From contig NZ_JBGQOG010000016.1 in assembly GCF_052113705.1 (NCBI RefSeq), forward strand, positions 52,965 through 116,964: a stretch of 64,000 nt of DNA. The letters are read 5' to 3'. Source of the stretch: JBGQOG01 sp052113705 (lineage in GTDB: Bacteria > Pseudomonadota > Alphaproteobacteria > Rhodobacterales > Rhodobacteraceae). The translations under genes were made by a program, and so were the position numbers. The notes below the pieces were generated by a model. It saw only the letters and a program-made list of their open reading frames with translations, did not search any database and was not told the DNA's origin. Position 1 is the first letter of the stretch; the number at the start of each line of letters is the position of its first letter. Below are positions 7,512 to 16,837 of this stretch, in pieces.

Positions 7512-8411
7512 ATGACCCTTCCCCCCCAAACCGGCATGCCCGAGCCCCTCGCCCCCGGCCTGCGCCGGCTGATCGCCCCGAATCCTTCGCCGATGACCTA
7601 TTGGGGCACCAACACCTATCTGTTGGGCGAAAAGACGCTGGCGGTGATCGACCCCGGCCCCGCCGATCCGCAGCATCTGGCGGCGATTCTGGCCGCGGTT
7701 CCGGCAGGCGCCAGAATCAGCCATATTCTGGTGACCCATGCGCATCTGGACCATTCGCCCCTCGCGCGCGAACTGTCACAGCTTTCAGGCGCGCCGGTGC
7801 TGGCCTTTGGCGATGCGCAGGCGGGCCGCTCGCCGATGATGCAGCGGCTGGCCACGGATGGCATGCAGGGCGGCGGCGAAGGCGTTGATGCGGATTTCAC
7901 CCCCGATGTCACCCTGGCCGATGGCGCGGTGGTCGAAACCGCGGAATGGCGGCTGCAGGCGCTGCACAGCCCCGGCCATTTCTGCAATCACCTGTGTTTC
8001 ATGGGCGCGGATTACGGCTTCAGCGGCGATCATGTGATGGGCTGGTCCTCGACGCTGATCTCGCCGCCGGATGGGGATCTGGGGGATTACCTGCGCAGCC
8101 TGGACCGGCTCGCCGCGCGACGGCCGGACATTCTCTATCCGGGCCATGGCGCACCGATCACGGATCCGGCGCACAGGATCGCCGAACTGGCCGCCCATCG
8201 CGCCGACCGCCACGCGCAAATCCGCGCCGCTCTGGCACAGGGCCCGACCACGGCCCCTGCGCTTGCCGCCGCGCTTTATCAGGAGATTCCCCCCGCTCTG
8301 CTGGGCGCGGCCGCCCGAAATGTCTTTGCGCATCTGATTGAACTGGTTCAGGAAAACGCGGCTCGCGCTGAAAAACCCCTGCATCCGTTGACGATTTTCG
8401 CGCCGGTGTAA
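7512..8411 (+). CDS. MBL-fold metallo-hydrolase (LACTB2/GloB-like)
   Basis: 299 residues. The metallo-beta-lactamase metal motif is THAHLDHS (H76, H78, D80, H81), with later ligands in LHSPGHFCNH, FSGDHVMG and YPGHG, in the right order for a two-zinc hydrolase. After the catalytic domain a C-terminal alpha-helical segment (from about residue 225) resembles the winged-helix extension of the LACTB2/hydroxyacylglutathione-hydrolase-like group. Substrate cannot be told; thioester, phosphodiester or RNA are all known in the family. It diverges from the histidine kinase and is followed by tRNA-Asn. Short CTACCCCAAAC repeats lie just upstream (about 7450-7480). Confidence 0.88.
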   Translation: MTLPPQTGMPEPLAPGLRRLIAPNPSPMTYWGTNTYLLGEKTLAVIDPGPADPQHLAAILAAVPAGARISHILVTHAHLDHSPLARELSQLSGAPVLAFGDAQAGRSPMMQRLATDGMQGGGEGVDADFTPDVTLADGAVVETAEWRLQALHSPGHFCNHLCFMGADYGFSGDHVMGWSSTLISPPDGDLGDYLRSLDRLAARRPDILYPGHGAPITDPAHRIAELAAHRADRHAQIRAALAQGPTTAPALAAALYQEIPPALLGAAARNVFAHLIELVQENAARAEKPLHPLTIFAPV

Positions 8412-8480
8412 TTTTTCTGAAAAAATCTGTCAGAACCCACTTGCAGCCCCCAAAAGCCGCCGCTATACACCCCCTCGTGT

Positions 8481-8555
8481 TCCGGCGTAGCTCAGCGGTA
8501 GAGCAGTTGACTGTTAATCAATTGGTCGTAGGTTCGATCCCTACCGCCGGAGCCA
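8481..8555 (+). tRNA. tRNA-Asn (anticodon GTT)
   Basis: Cloverleaf TCCGGCG...CGCCGGA acceptor, D-arm GCTCAGCGGTAGAGC, anticodon stem GTTGA/TCAAT with loop CTGTTAA (GTT), T-arm TAGGTTCGATCCCTA, discriminator G and encoded CCA at 8553-8555. Confidence 0.97.
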
Positions 8556-8999
8556 AAACTTCCGCAAGTTGCTGAAGTTGCTACGATTTCCCTGATTTAG
8601 GTTCAATGTGTCACACTCAGGTGTCACACTTTCAACCCGGGTCAGAGGGCGACCCGCTCAACCGCGCGCGCCCCGCAATGCCCCCCACTTTTCATCATGT
8701 CCAACGCGGCAGCACCTTTCAGTGGCGCCGAGGCAATCGCGCGCATCCGCAACCTGATCTTTGCCCACGGCAGGGCCGACGCGCGCCGGTTGGACGATGG
8801 CAGGCGGCTTCGGATGGAGCGCTTGCGCGCAAAGGCCCCGATGATTGCCCGATCTTGCGCCATATCGCGTTGCAATGCCGATTTGGCCGAATATCGGCTT
8901 GACGCGCCTGCCATTGCACTGCGTCCTTGGCACTGGAAACAGGACGTCCGACCCTGAACAGTGACAGGATCCGGCCACAAGGTAAGCGACATCAAGGAT
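8556..8999. other. gap after tRNA-Asn, no supported gene
   Basis: About 440 bp with no recognisable protein. A 10-bp direct repeat GTGTCACACT occurs at 8608-8617 and 8621-8630. The 86-codon frame from 8697 shows no family features. This is the kind of place where integrases insert, but no integrase remnant is readable. Confidence 0.4.
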
Positions 9000-9992
9000 A
9001 TGGGGTTTTCTCATCTCGACTGGAACCTGTTGCGCAGCTTCGTGACGATCGCGCAATCGCAGTCGATCACCGATGCGGCCCAGCGCCTGTGCCTGACCCA
9101 GCCCGCGGTTTCCGGCAGTCTGAAGCGGCTGGAGGAACAGGTCGGATACCGGCTGATTGAGCGCAGTTCGACCATGTTCGAACTGACCGATGCGGGCCGC
9201 ACGCTGCTGGCCGAGGCCATCGACATCACCGCCGCGGTCTCGCGCCTGCCCGCCTCGCTTGAGGAAGCCGAGAAGGTGCTGACCGGCGCCGCGACAATCG
9301 TTCTCGCCTCGCATGTGGAAAGCCCCGAATTCGATGCAGCCCTCGCGCTGTTTCACCGCCGCCACCCGCAGGTGCGCCTGACCTTGCAGGTCGAGGCCTC
9401 GCGCGAGGCCTTGGCGATGGTCGCGGCACGGCGGGCCAATATGGCGGTCTGCGTGGTGGGCGAATGCAATCTGCAGCTGGAATACACCCTGTTGTTTCAG
9501 GAGCATTTCGGCCTCTATTGCGGCCCCTCCCACCCGCTCTTCGGCATCGAGGGATTGTCGATTGCCGATCTGGCCGGGCACGAATCGATCGGCTATCTGG
9601 CCGAGCGCAGCAACCGGGCCCTGCACGAGCTGAGCGCGTTGCGCCTGCGCTGCGGCATGCAAACCGAACTGGTGGGGCAGTCGCATAACCTTGAGGAAGT
9701 GCGCCGCATGGTGATTGCGGGCTTCGGGATCGGCCCGCTCCCGATCCATGTGGCCGAGCGCGATTGCGCGGCAGGTCGACTCTGGCGCCTGCCGCCCTAT
9801 GAGGGAACGCCGCAGGCCGGGGTCTATTTCGTGACCCTGCCCGCCGCCCTGCGCAGCCGCATCGAGGACGAGCTGCACCGCGCCTTTGCCGAACAGGTCG
9901 CGCTGAGCCCGCCCGAAGCGCGGATCTATGGTGAGGCTTCCCATGAGGGGGCTGCGGCGCGCGCGGCGCGCGGATCGGATGACACCGCATAG
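9000..9992 (+). CDS. LysR-family regulator, likely of the adjacent peptide-import/catabolic operon
   Basis: 330 residues from the ATG at 9000; a GTG at 8961 is an alternative in-frame start. The N-terminal winged helix (LDWNLLRSFVTIAQSQSITD, then LCLTQPAVSGSLKRLEEQVG) is the LysR DNA-binding domain, followed by the LysR substrate-binding domain (about 95-300). The protein binds DNA as a tetramer and responds to a small effector. It lies 186 bp upstream of the ABC operon on the same strand, so it may control it; LysR genes are more often divergent, so this is inference. The spacer holds two small palindromes (10063-10076 and 10100-10117) that are candidate operators. Confidence 0.92.
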   Translation: MGFSHLDWNLLRSFVTIAQSQSITDAAQRLCLTQPAVSGSLKRLEEQVGYRLIERSSTMFELTDAGRTLLAEAIDITAAVSRLPASLEEAEKVLTGAATIVLASHVESPEFDAALALFHRRHPQVRLTLQVEASREALAMVAARRANMAVCVVGECNLQLEYTLLFQEHFGLYCGPSHPLFGIEGLSIADLAGHESIGYLAERSNRALHELSALRLRCGMQTELVGQSHNLEEVRRMVIAGFGIGPLPIHVAERDCAAGRLWRLPPYEGTPQAGVYFVTLPAALRSRIEDELHRAFAEQVALSPPEARIYGEASHEGAAARAARGSDDTA

Positions 9993-10062
9993 ATTGGCCT
10001 GATGGGCCGGATCGTTCAAAATTATTCGACATGGAGACCATAGCGCCGCAGTCTGGGATGCA

Positions 10063-10117
10063 GGACGCCAGCGTCCCCAAAAAACTGTCGGACCCCGATG
10101 TTCCCTTTCCCGGGAAC
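10063..10117. promoter_or_regulatory. two inverted repeats upstream of the peptide-type ABC operon
   Basis: GGACGC-CA-GCGTCC (10063-10076) and GTTCCC-TTTCCC-GGGAAC (10100-10117) lie between the LysR gene and the binding-protein gene. They are candidate regulator sites or hairpins in the leader; no binding evidence. Confidence 0.35.
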
Positions 10118-10178
10118 AGGGATTTATCCAAAAAAACAGGTCGATTCTCACGACCGATCCAACAGGAAGGTCCATAAG

Positions 10179-11756
10179 ATGCTTTCACCGAAAGCGCTCC
10201 GCCGAGGAGCGCTCACGCTCTCGCTTTGCCTCACGGCTCTGTCCAATGCGGCCCTTGCCCAAGACACGCCCGTCGCGGGGGGCCGGCTTGACCTTGTGGT
10301 CCAGCCCGAACCGCCCAGCCTGATGATCGGCATCACCACCAACGGGCCCAGCCTGCTGGTGGCCGGGTCGATCTACGAAGGCCTGCTGCGCTATGACAGC
10401 GATCTGAAGCCCTATCCCGCGCTGGCCGAAAGCTGGGAAAGCTCGGAGGACGGGCTGACCTTCACCTTTCACCTGCGTCAGGGTGTGAAGTTCTCGGATG
10501 GGGAACCCTTCTCGGCCAAGGATGTGCTGTTCACCTTCACCGAATTCCTGACCGAGACCAATCCGAAGTGGCGCGAGGTCATGCGCCATGTCGAGGCGAT
10601 CACCGCCCCCGATGAGCACACCGTGGTTTTCAAACTGAAGGAAGGTTACGGCCCGTTCATCCGCTCGTTCAGCTATACGGTCGCGCCGATCATCCCCGCG
10701 CATCTCTATCAGGGCACCGATTTCACCAAGAACCCGAACAACGACAAACCCGTCGGCACCGGCCCCTTCGTTCTGAAGGAATGGAAAAAAGGGTCTTTCA
10801 TCGACCTCGAGAAGAACCCCGAGTACTGGAACCCGGGCCACCCCTATCTGGACCAGGTCGTCTATCACGTCGTCCCCGACGCCGCCTCGCGCGCCACGGC
10901 CTTTGAGACCCGCACCGTCTCGGTTCTGCCCGGCGGCTCGGTCGAGAACTTCGACATTGCGCGCCTTGCCAAGGAAGACGGCGTCTGCGTCACCGAAAAG
11001 GGCTGGGAATACAACGGCCCGATGTCCTTCCTCTGGCTGAACAACCGCACGGCACCGATGGACAATGTCAAGTTCCGTCAGGCGGTGATGTATGCGCTCA
11101 ACCGCCCGATGATGCTTCAGGTGCTCTGGGGCGGCTATGGCAAGGTCGCCACCGGTCCGATCACCTCGACGATCCCGTTCTACGACAAGGTCGAACCGCA
11201 ATATGACTACGACCCCGAGAAGGCCAAGGCGCTGCTGGAGGAGATCGGCTACACAGGCGACACGCCGCTGCGTCTGCTGCCCCTTCCCTATGGCGAGACC
11301 TGGCAGCGCTGGGCCGAGGTGGTGAAGCAGAACCTCTCTGCCGTCGGCATCCCGATCGAGATCGAATCCACCGATGTTGCGGGCTGGAACCAGAAGACCT
11401 CGCAATGGGATTACGACATCGCCTTCACCTATCTCTATGAGAACGGCGATCCGGCGCTGGGCGTGTCGCGGAACTACATCACCAGCCAGATCACCAAGGG
11501 CAACCCTTTCGCCAATGTCGAAGGCTATTCGAACCCCGTGGTGGACAAGCTCTTTGACGATGCCGCCGTCGCCACCACCGACGCGAAACGTCAGGAGCTT
11601 TACACCGAGGTCCAGAAGATCCTGCAGACCGATGTGCCCGTGGCCTGGCTGCAGGAGCTGAGCTTCCCGACGCTCTATGACTGCAAGGTGCAGGATCTGG
11701 TCAAGACCGCCAACGGCATCGGCAGCTCGCTCGGCGATACCTGGATCGCCCAATAG
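10179..11756 (+). CDS. peptide/solute-binding protein, SBP_bac_5 family (DppA/OppA-like)
   Basis: 525 residues. Signal peptide (ALTLSLCLTALSNAALAQ, cleavage near residue 28), then the family 5 extracellular solute-binding fold: ALAESWESSEDGLTFTFHLR, GVKFSDGEPFSAKDVLF, PVGTGPFVLKEW, FRQAVMYALNRPMML. It captures its ligand in the periplasm and delivers it to the permeases encoded downstream. Start at 10179 is set by AGGAAGG about 7 nt upstream. Although the family is named for peptides, members also bind glycosides, opines and other amines; the catabolic genes downstream suggest an amino-compound. Confidence 0.93.
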   Translation: MLSPKALRRGALTLSLCLTALSNAALAQDTPVAGGRLDLVVQPEPPSLMIGITTNGPSLLVAGSIYEGLLRYDSDLKPYPALAESWESSEDGLTFTFHLRQGVKFSDGEPFSAKDVLFTFTEFLTETNPKWREVMRHVEAITAPDEHTVVFKLKEGYGPFIRSFSYTVAPIIPAHLYQGTDFTKNPNNDKPVGTGPFVLKEWKKGSFIDLEKNPEYWNPGHPYLDQVVYHVVPDAASRATAFETRTVSVLPGGSVENFDIARLAKEDGVCVTEKGWEYNGPMSFLWLNNRTAPMDNVKFRQAVMYALNRPMMLQVLWGGYGKVATGPITSTIPFYDKVEPQYDYDPEKAKALLEEIGYTGDTPLRLLPLPYGETWQRWAEVVKQNLSAVGIPIEIESTDVAGWNQKTSQWDYDIAFTYLYENGDPALGVSRNYITSQITKGNPFANVEGYSNPVVDKLFDDAAVATTDAKRQELYTEVQKILQTDVPVAWLQELSFPTLYDCKVQDLVKTANGIGSSLGDTWIAQ

Positions 11757-11769
11757 GCACCCCCCGGTC

Positions 11770-11832
11770 GCCCCGTCCCGCAACGGGGCCCCGACACCGA
11801 CCCGGCTGCGCGCGCAGATGCCGCGCAGCCGG
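11770..11832 (+). promoter_or_regulatory. two intercistronic stem-loops after the binding-protein gene
   Basis: GCCCCGT/ACGGGGC (11770-11789, 6-nt loop) and CCGGCTGCGCG/CGCGCAGCCGG (11802-11832, 9-nt loop, perfect 11-bp stem). No T-run follows. Such hairpins in binding-protein operons commonly stabilise the upstream message or reduce read-through, giving more binding protein than permease. Confidence 0.6.
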
Positions 11833-11865
11833 ACCCGCCACTCCAAGTAAGATGGGCCCGCATCC

Positions 11866-12834
11866 ATGCTGCGATTTCTGATCGGGCGGCTGGTGAAGAT
11901 CGTGATCATCCTCTTCGCCATCGCCGTCCTGAATTTCTGCCTTATCCACATGGCGCCGGGCGATCCGGCGCTGGTCATGGCGGGTGAGGCGGGCGATGCC
12001 GACCCGAAGTTCCTTGCGGAATTGCGCAGCCAGTTCGGCCTCGATCAGCCGATCCACATTCAGCTCTGGACCTATCTGTCGCATATGGCGCAGCTGGATC
12101 TGGGCTATTCCTATCGTCAGCAGGCCAGTGTCGGCGCACTCATCCTCGACCGTCTGCCCGCAACGCTGATCCTCTCGCTCACCGCTTTCGCGATTTCGCT
12201 GGGTCTTGGCGTGCTCGCCGGTGTCATCGCGGCGGCGCGGCAGGGCAGCTGGTCGGACAGCGTGATCTCGACGGTGGCGCTTCTCTTCTATGCCACACCG
12301 CTCTTCTGGATGGCGCTGATGGCGGTCTTGCTGTTCTCGGTCACCCTCGGCTGGCTGCCGGCCTTCGGCTATGAAAAGGCGGCCTCGGATCTGACCGGGA
12401 TCGCGCGCGCCGTCGACATCCTCCGGCATCTCATCCTGCCCGCGACGACGCTGGGGCTGTTCTTCATGGCCACCTATGTGCGCATCACCCGCGCCTCGAT
12501 GCTGGAGGTCAACCGGCTCGATTTCGTCAAGACGGCGCGGGCCAAGGGATTGCGGAATTCGGTGATCCAGCGCCGCCACGTGCTGCGCAATGCGATCCTG
12601 CCGGTGGTGACGCTGGCGGGTCTGCATGCCGGGCAGCTGGTCGGGGGCGCGGTGCTGATCGAAACGGTCTTTGCCTGGCCCGGGATCGGGCGGCTCATGT
12701 ACGAGGCGCTGCAAAGCCGCGATTACAACCTGTTGCTCGGGGTGTTCACCGTCTCGGCCGGGCTCGTCCTGATGTTCAACCTGATCACCGATATCCTCTA
12801 TCGCGTGGTCGACCCGAGGATCCGCATTTCATGA
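11866..12834 (+). CDS. ABC transporter permease, DppB-like
   Basis: 322 residues with about six transmembrane segments; begins MLRFLIGRLVKIVIILFAIA, contains the DppB-type MAPGDPALVMAG box and the cytoplasmic EAA loop (FVKTARAKGL...VLRNAILPVVTLAG) that contacts the ATPase. Pairs with the next gene, overlapping it by 4 bp (ATGA). Inner-membrane pore subunit of the importer. Confidence 0.93.
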   Translation: MLRFLIGRLVKIVIILFAIAVLNFCLIHMAPGDPALVMAGEAGDADPKFLAELRSQFGLDQPIHIQLWTYLSHMAQLDLGYSYRQQASVGALILDRLPATLILSLTAFAISLGLGVLAGVIAAARQGSWSDSVISTVALLFYATPLFWMALMAVLLFSVTLGWLPAFGYEKAASDLTGIARAVDILRHLILPATTLGLFFMATYVRITRASMLEVNRLDFVKTARAKGLRNSVIQRRHVLRNAILPVVTLAGLHAGQLVGGAVLIETVFAWPGIGRLMYEALQSRDYNLLLGVFTVSAGLVLMFNLITDILYRVVDPRIRIS

Positions 12835-13670
12835 GCGATTTCTGGAAAGCCTTCAAACAGAACCGCGGCGCTGTGGTCGGCCTTTGGGTGCTGGGCCTCG
12901 TGCTGATCCTCTCGGTCGTCGCGCCCTTCCTGTTCCCGGCCTCGCCCTGGGACATGGTCAACATGCCCTTCATGCCCCCCTTTCAGGACCAGAGCGTCCT
13001 GCTGGGCACCGATACCCTTGGCCGCGACATTGCCGCGGGGCTGGCCCATGGCGCCTATGTGTCGCTGCTGGTGGGGTTCGTCTCGACCATCGTCAGCCTC
13101 GCGATCGGCATCCCGATCGGCGCCGCGGCCGGGTATTTCGGCGGCTGGGTCGATGATATCCTCTCGCGGATCACCGAATTCTTTCAGGTCATCCCCAGTT
13201 TCGCCTTTGCCATCGTGCTGGTGGCGATCTTTCAGCCCTCGATCACTTCGATCATCGTGGCCATCGCGCTGGTGAGCTGGCCACCGGTGGCGCGGCTCTT
13301 GCGGGGCGAGGTGATGGCGCTGAAGCGGCGCGAATTCATCGAGGCGGCGCAGCTTTCGGGACAATCCGGCTTCACCATCATCTGGCGCCAGATCCTGCCC
13401 AACACCATCTCGCCGGTGATCGTGCTGGCCTCGATGATGGTGGCGACCGCGATCCTGACCGAGAGCGCGCTGGACTTCATGGGGCTGGGCGATCCGAACG
13501 TGATGAGCTGGGGCTATATCATCGGCGCCGGGCGCACGGTGCTGCAGCAGGCCTGGTGGATCAGCTTCTTCCCCGGTCTCGCGATCCTGCTGACGGTGCT
13601 GGCCTTCAACCTGATCGGCGAAGGGCTCAATGATGCCCTGAACCCGCGCCTGAACAAGCGGAGGCAATGA
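12831..13670 (+). CDS. ABC transporter permease, DppC-like
   Basis: 279 residues; N-terminal cytoplasmic KAFKQNRGAVVGL followed by a membrane helix, then GTDTLGRDI, the motif that marks DppC/OppC permeases, and the EAA loop EFIEAAQLSGQSGFTIIWRQI. About six transmembrane helices. Translationally coupled to the preceding permease by a 4-bp overlap. Confidence 0.93.
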   Translation: MSDFWKAFKQNRGAVVGLWVLGLVLILSVVAPFLFPASPWDMVNMPFMPPFQDQSVLLGTDTLGRDIAAGLAHGAYVSLLVGFVSTIVSLAIGIPIGAAAGYFGGWVDDILSRITEFFQVIPSFAFAIVLVAIFQPSITSIIVAIALVSWPPVARLLRGEVMALKRREFIEAAQLSGQSGFTIIWRQILPNTISPVIVLASMMVATAILTESALDFMGLGDPNVMSWGYIIGAGRTVLQQAWWISFFPGLAILLTVLAFNLIGEGLNDALNPRLNKRRQ

Positions 13671-13671
13671 G

Positions 13672-15405
13672 ATGCTGGACATGACGACCGCAACGCCGCT
13701 GGTGCGCATCGAAAATCTCAAAATCGCGCTGCCCGAGGGGGCCGACCGGCCCTATGCCGTCGACAAGGTCAGCTTTGACCTCTACCCGGGCAAGATCCTC
13801 TGCGTGGTGGGCGAATCCGGTTCGGGCAAGTCGATGTCGGCCAATGCGCTGATGGGGCTGCTGCCCGAGGGGGTGCGGGTCAATGAGGGCGCGATCCGGC
13901 TGGGGGCCGAGGATCTTCTGGCGCTGGACGAGGCCGGGATGCGCGCCCTGCGCGGGCGCCGCGTCGCGATGATCTTTCAGGAACCGATGTCCGCGCTCAA
14001 CCCCTTGATGCGCATCGAGGATCAGATCGCCGAGGTGTTCGAGGCGCATGGCCTCCTGCGTCCGGCCGAGCGCAAGGCGCGGGCGCTGGCCCTTCTGGAA
14101 GAGGTCGGCCTGCCCGATCCCAAGCGCGCCGCGCGCAGCTATCCGCATCAGCTCTCGGGCGGGCAGCGTCAGCGGGTGGTGATCGCGATGGCGCTCGCGC
14201 TCGAACCCGAGGTGCTGGTGGCGGACGAGCCCACCACCGCGCTGGATGTGACGACGCAGGCGCAGATCCTGGAGCTGATCCGCAAATTGCAGATCAGCCA
14301 CAAGATGGCGGTGATGTTCATCACCCATGATTTCGGCGTCGTGGCCGAGATCGCCGATCATGTCGCGGTGATGCAGCTTGGCCATGTCGTTGAGGAGGGC
14401 CCGGCCGCGCAGGTGCTGCGCGCGCCCCGGCATCCCTATACGATTGGCCTCATCAAGGCGATCCCGAAGCTGCGCGGCGGCCGCGCCCCTGCCCAGACGC
14501 CTGCCGCCTCAGCTGCCCCCGATATGGCCCCCGAAACGACCCCCGATATGGCCCAAGGCACGACCCCAAACGCGGCCACCGATACCACCCCCGATATGGC
14601 CCCCGGGCGCGCGCCTCTGATGCAGATCGAGGGCGCCTGCAAGACCTACCGCATGGGGCTGGGCCTCTTTCGTCCCCCCCGCCTGATCGAGGCGGTCAAG
14701 GATGTCTCGGTGACCATCGGGCGCGGCGAGACGCTGGGCATCGTGGGCGAGAGCGGATCGGGGAAATCCTCCTTCGGGCGCTGTCTGGTGCGGCTGCAGG
14801 ATCTGGATCAGGGGCGCATTCTGCTCGACGGGCAGGACGTGACCCACACGACCGGCACCGGCCTGCGCGAAATGCGCCGACGGGTGCAGATGATCTTTCA
14901 GGACCCCTTTGCCTCGCTCAATCCGCGCATCCGTGTGGGCCGCGCCATTGCCGACGGGCCCATCGCCTATGGCACCCCCGTCGCTCAGGCGATGGCCGAG
15001 GCCGAGGCGCTGCTGGCGCGGGTGGGCCTGCCGGGCACGGCACGGCGTTTCCCGCATGAATTCTCGGGCGGGCAGCGCCAGCGGATCGGCATCGCCCGCG
15101 CGCTCGCCCTCAGGCCCGAGCTGATCGTGGCGGATGAAGCAGTATCCGCCCTCGACGTCTCGATCCAGGCGCAGGTGCTGGCCCTGCTCGACGATCTCAA
15201 GCGCGAGCTGGGGCTCAGCCTCGTCTTCATCACCCATGACCTGCGGGTGGCCGCCCAGATCTGCGACCGCGTCATGGTCATGCAAAAGGGCGTTTGCGTC
15301 GAAACCGGCCCCGGAAGCCAGATCTTCGACGCGCCGCAACACCCCTATACCCGCTCTCTGATCGCGGCCATTCCGGGCAAGGAATGGGATCAACAGGCGG
15401 GCTGA
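13672..15405 (+). CDS. fused double ABC ATPase (DppD-DppF type) with repetitive linker
   Basis: 577 residues holding both ATPase subunits of a peptide-class importer in one chain. First half: Walker A GESGSGKS (47-54), signature LSGGQRQRVV, Walker B VLVADEPTTALD. Second half: Walker A GESGSGKSS, signature FSGGQRQRIG, Walker B LIVADEAVSALD; both end with the oligopeptide-transporter C-terminal region (HPYT). The halves are joined by a Pro/Thr/Asp-rich linker (about 271-314) made of repeats of PDMAPETT, coded by tandemly repeated DNA at 14520-14605. One base separates it from the previous gene. Cytoplasmic; energises import. Confidence 0.95.
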   Translation: MLDMTTATPLVRIENLKIALPEGADRPYAVDKVSFDLYPGKILCVVGESGSGKSMSANALMGLLPEGVRVNEGAIRLGAEDLLALDEAGMRALRGRRVAMIFQEPMSALNPLMRIEDQIAEVFEAHGLLRPAERKARALALLEEVGLPDPKRAARSYPHQLSGGQRQRVVIAMALALEPEVLVADEPTTALDVTTQAQILELIRKLQISHKMAVMFITHDFGVVAEIADHVAVMQLGHVVEEGPAAQVLRAPRHPYTIGLIKAIPKLRGGRAPAQTPAASAAPDMAPETTPDMAQGTTPNAATDTTPDMAPGRAPLMQIEGACKTYRMGLGLFRPPRLIEAVKDVSVTIGRGETLGIVGESGSGKSSFGRCLVRLQDLDQGRILLDGQDVTHTTGTGLREMRRRVQMIFQDPFASLNPRIRVGRAIADGPIAYGTPVAQAMAEAEALLARVGLPGTARRFPHEFSGGQRQRIGIARALALRPELIVADEAVSALDVSIQAQVLALLDDLKRELGLSLVFITHDLRVAAQICDRVMVMQKGVCVETGPGSQIFDAPQHPYTRSLIAAIPGKEWDQQAG

Positions 15406-15464
15406 CACCGCGACACGACGGCCGCGCCCCGCGCGCCCCTTTCATCCAGCAAGGACCAACCAGA

Positions 15465-16832
15465 ATGCGCCAGACCACCTCCCCCGCGCCCAATTCCATC
15501 GAAGCCCGCGACATCGCCTATCAGGTCCATCCGGTGGTCGACATGCGCCGCTATGAGGCCGAAGGCGGGCTGATCATCGACCGTGGCGAGGGTATCTATG
15601 TCTTCGATCAGACGGGCAAGCGCTACATCGAGGGCCTCGCCGGGCTCTGGTCGGTTGCGGTCGGCTTTGACGAAAAGCGCCTCGCAGATGTTGCCTATGC
15701 CCAGATGCGCAAGCTGCCCTATTACCACAGCTTCAACTACAAGGCGCATGGTCCCTCGGTTGATCTGGCCGAAAAGCTGGTGCAGATCTCGCCCGCGCAT
15801 CTGACCAAGGTGCATTTCACCTCATCGGGTTCAGAGGCGAATGATCTGGTGATCAAGATGATCTGGTACCGCTCCAACGCGCTGGGGCAGCCCGCGCGGA
15901 AAAAGATCATCGGCCGGATCAAGGGCTATCACGGGGTCACCATCGCGGCGGGCTCGGTCACCGGCATTCCCGCCAACCACGGCAGCTTCGATCTGCCGCT
16001 CGACCGTATGATCCACACACTGACGCCGGATTATCCGCGCGACCACCTGCCGGGCGAGGGCGAGGAGCAGTTCTCCGCCCGCATGGCAGAGGCGCTTGAG
16101 GGTCTGATCCTCGCCGAGGGACCCGAGACCATCGCCGCGATGTTCGGCGAGCCGGTGATGGGCGCGGGCGGTGTCATCGTGCCGCCCAAAGGCTATTGGG
16201 CTGCCATTCAGGCGGTACTGAAGAAATATGACATCCTGCTGGTCGCGGATGAGGTCATCTGTGGCTTTGGCCGCACCGGCAAGATGTTCGCCTGCGAGAC
16301 CTACGGGATCGTGCCCGATGTCATGGTGGTCTCGAAACAGATCTCGTCCAGCTACATGCCGCTCTCGGCGATCCTGATGAGCGATGGCTTCTACAATCCC
16401 ATCGCGGATGAGAGCCACCGCCTTGGCGTCTTCGGGCATGGCTACACTGCCTCCGGGCATCCCGTCGCCACCGCGGTCGGGCTGGAGAATGTGAAGATCA
16501 TCGAGGAACGCGATCTGGTGGGCAATGCGGCGCGCCTTGAGGCCAGCTTTCTCGCCGGGCTGAAGGCGCTGGAAAGCCACGAGCTGGCGCTCTGGTCGCG
16601 GGGCGTCGGGCTGATCGGCGCGCTTGAGCTGAAACCCGGCGCCAAGCCCGGTCAGGCCGGACAGGCGGCGCAGGCGGCGCTTCTGGATCAGGGCGTCATC
16701 ATCCGCGCCATCGGCGATGCGATCTGTTTCTGCCCGCCGCTGATCATCACCGAGGCCCAGCTGACCGAGATGTTCGCCGCCACCCGGCGCGCGCTCGACA
16801 CGCTGGCCGTATCGCTCCTTGCCGAGGCCTGA
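15465..16832 (+). CDS. class III PLP aminotransferase (omega-amino acid/amine:pyruvate type)
   Basis: 455 residues from the ATG at 15465, with AAGGA 9 nt upstream. Features in order: FTSSGSEANDLVIKM (phosphate-binding region), YHGVTI, cofactor-binding aspartate in LVADEVICGFGRTGK (D262), PLP lysine K291 in VVSKQISSSYMPLSA, and GHGYTASGHPVA. This pattern is that of omega-aminotransferases such as taurine:pyruvate or beta-alanine:pyruvate aminotransferases, which move a terminal amino group to pyruvate and give an aldehyde. It follows the ABC genes by 59 bp. Exact amine unknown. Confidence 0.9.
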   Translation: MRQTTSPAPNSIEARDIAYQVHPVVDMRRYEAEGGLIIDRGEGIYVFDQTGKRYIEGLAGLWSVAVGFDEKRLADVAYAQMRKLPYYHSFNYKAHGPSVDLAEKLVQISPAHLTKVHFTSSGSEANDLVIKMIWYRSNALGQPARKKIIGRIKGYHGVTIAAGSVTGIPANHGSFDLPLDRMIHTLTPDYPRDHLPGEGEEQFSARMAEALEGLILAEGPETIAAMFGEPVMGAGGVIVPPKGYWAAIQAVLKKYDILLVADEVICGFGRTGKMFACETYGIVPDVMVVSKQISSSYMPLSAILMSDGFYNPIADESHRLGVFGHGYTASGHPVATAVGLENVKIIEERDLVGNAARLEASFLAGLKALESHELALWSRGVGLIGALELKPGAKPGQAGQAAQAALLDQGVIIRAIGDAICFCPPLIITEAQLTEMFAATRRALDTLAVSLLAEA

Positions 16833-16837
16833 GAAGA

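Noticed and set aside
8658..10175. 505-codon minus-strand frame covering the LysR gene
   Set aside because: Shadow of the LysR gene and its flanks; no domain, no ribosome-binding site.
10185..11978. 597-codon minus-strand frame opposite the peptide-binding protein gene
   Set aside because: Antisense shadow; codon pattern and domains support the plus strand.
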